A stretch of 5,550 nt of DNA from Chloroflexota bacterium (GTDB lineage: Bacteria; Chloroflexota; Dehalococcoidia; Dehalococcoidales; UBA3254), in assembly GCA_017860765.1 (NCBI GenBank), contig JAGDMY010000113.1, positions 1 to 5,550 on the forward strand, read 5' to 3'. Both the position numbers and the translations under genes were made by a program. A model generated the notes under the pieces. That model searched no databases, was not told the origin of the DNA, and saw only the letters and a list, made by a program, of their open reading frames with translations. How positions within the stretch are numbered: position 1 is the first letter of the stretch; the number at the start of each line of letters is the position of its first letter. Below are positions 5,265-5,550 of this stretch, one piece after another.

Positions 5265-5550
5265 AAGGATTTTGACCGGTTTTGCTATCGTCGATCTTCC
5301 TGGCGTTCCTCCGGGTCCTCAGGCGCAACCAGACAAAGACCAGGATCAGAATGATCACGGCCACTAATATAGGCAGATCGAAAGGCCGCATCGCCGTCCG
5401 GAGTTCTTCCCAGTTTTGCCCCAGCACGTAGCCACCATAGGCTAAGGGTGCCGACCAGATGAAAGAACCCACAAAAGCGTAGAAAGAGAACTTGGCCAGC
5501 GGCATCCGGGCGATCCCGGCTGGCAAACTGATAAAGGTCCTTACCCCGGG
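5263..5550 (-). CDS. DedA-family (VTT/SNARE-associated domain) membrane protein, C-terminal part
   Basis: The gene runs leftward and its N-terminus lies beyond the right edge; 95 residues and the TAG stop (complement of 5263-5265) are visible. The frame stays open to the edge and begins PGVRTFISLPAG, the hallmark DedA/VTT motif with its conserved arginine and Pro-Ala-Gly. It continues IARMPLAKF, also typical. A Leu codon TTG at 5526 could be mistaken for a start, but the motif upstream shows the protein is longer. Two hydrophobic segments follow (about residues 24-45 and 61-80), then a basic tail rich in Arg. DedA proteins are inner-membrane proteins with roles in membrane potential, undecaprenyl-phosphate or phospholipid movement and, in some bacteria, antimicrobial resistance; which applies here is unknown. 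It converges on the decarboxylase cluster and is presumably a separate unit. Confidence 0.93.
   Translation of the reverse strand, partial: PGVRTFISLPAGIARMPLAKFSFYAFVGSFIWSAPLAYGGYVLGQNWEELRTAMRPFDLPILVAVIILILVFVWLRLRTRRNARKIDDSKTGQNP

Noticed and set aside
5524..5526. TTG at this place as the start of the minus-strand gene
   Set aside because: The frame continues upstream to the window edge and encodes the conserved PGVRTFIS part of the DedA motif, so the gene is truncated by the window and does not start here.

Overview
This window comes from a bacterial chromosome of moderate GC content. It most resembles the Dehalococcoidia branch of Chloroflexota, though that placement is an inference. 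The reasons are a 23S-5S rRNA pair with no tRNA in the spacer, a ClpC-type unfoldase directly downstream, and a Na+-pump decarboxylase module. The ClpC N-terminus also reads like the Chloroflexota/Firmicutes type. No marker in the window proves the phylum.

Layout. Bases 1-376 are the 3' end of 23S rRNA, including the complete sarcin-ricin loop. A 145-base spacer follows, with a tandem TTAGCNN heptad array and a 9-bp hairpin. 5S rRNA lies at about 521-642, and its closing helix runs straight into a U-tract that looks like the rRNA terminator. Within 25 bases there is a near-consensus sigma-70 promoter (TTGACG, 17 nt, TATAAT), then clpC (735-3203), which is complete and ends at a strong intrinsic terminator (3227-3255).

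A second transcription unit starts from a TATAAT box at 3305-3310. It carries four small-to-medium genes on the + strand: a 73-aa free-standing biotin carrier protein (3363-3584), a 54-aa single-span membrane protein (3628-3792), the beta subunit of a sodium-translocating decarboxylase (3814-5040), and a 61-aa two-span membrane protein that overlaps the beta-subunit stop codon by four bases (5037-5222). A convergent DedA-family membrane protein enters from the right edge (5550 down to 5263) and lacks its N-terminus.

How the genes work together. ClpC would form a hexameric AAA+ unfoldase that feeds ClpP; its IGF docking loop, two Walker motifs and UVR-type middle domain are all visible. In the second unit, the biotin protein would accept a carboxyl group from an alpha (carboxyltransferase) subunit. 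The beta subunit would decarboxylate the carboxybiotin and use the energy to export Na+, and the 54-aa protein would hold the complex at the membrane. The alpha subunit that decides the substrate is absent from the cluster, so the acid or acyl-CoA being decarboxylated cannot be named. The 61-aa protein, translationally coupled to the beta subunit, is the least explained gene here.

Most of the window is conventional. No CRISPR array, insertion sequence, tRNA or defence system was seen.
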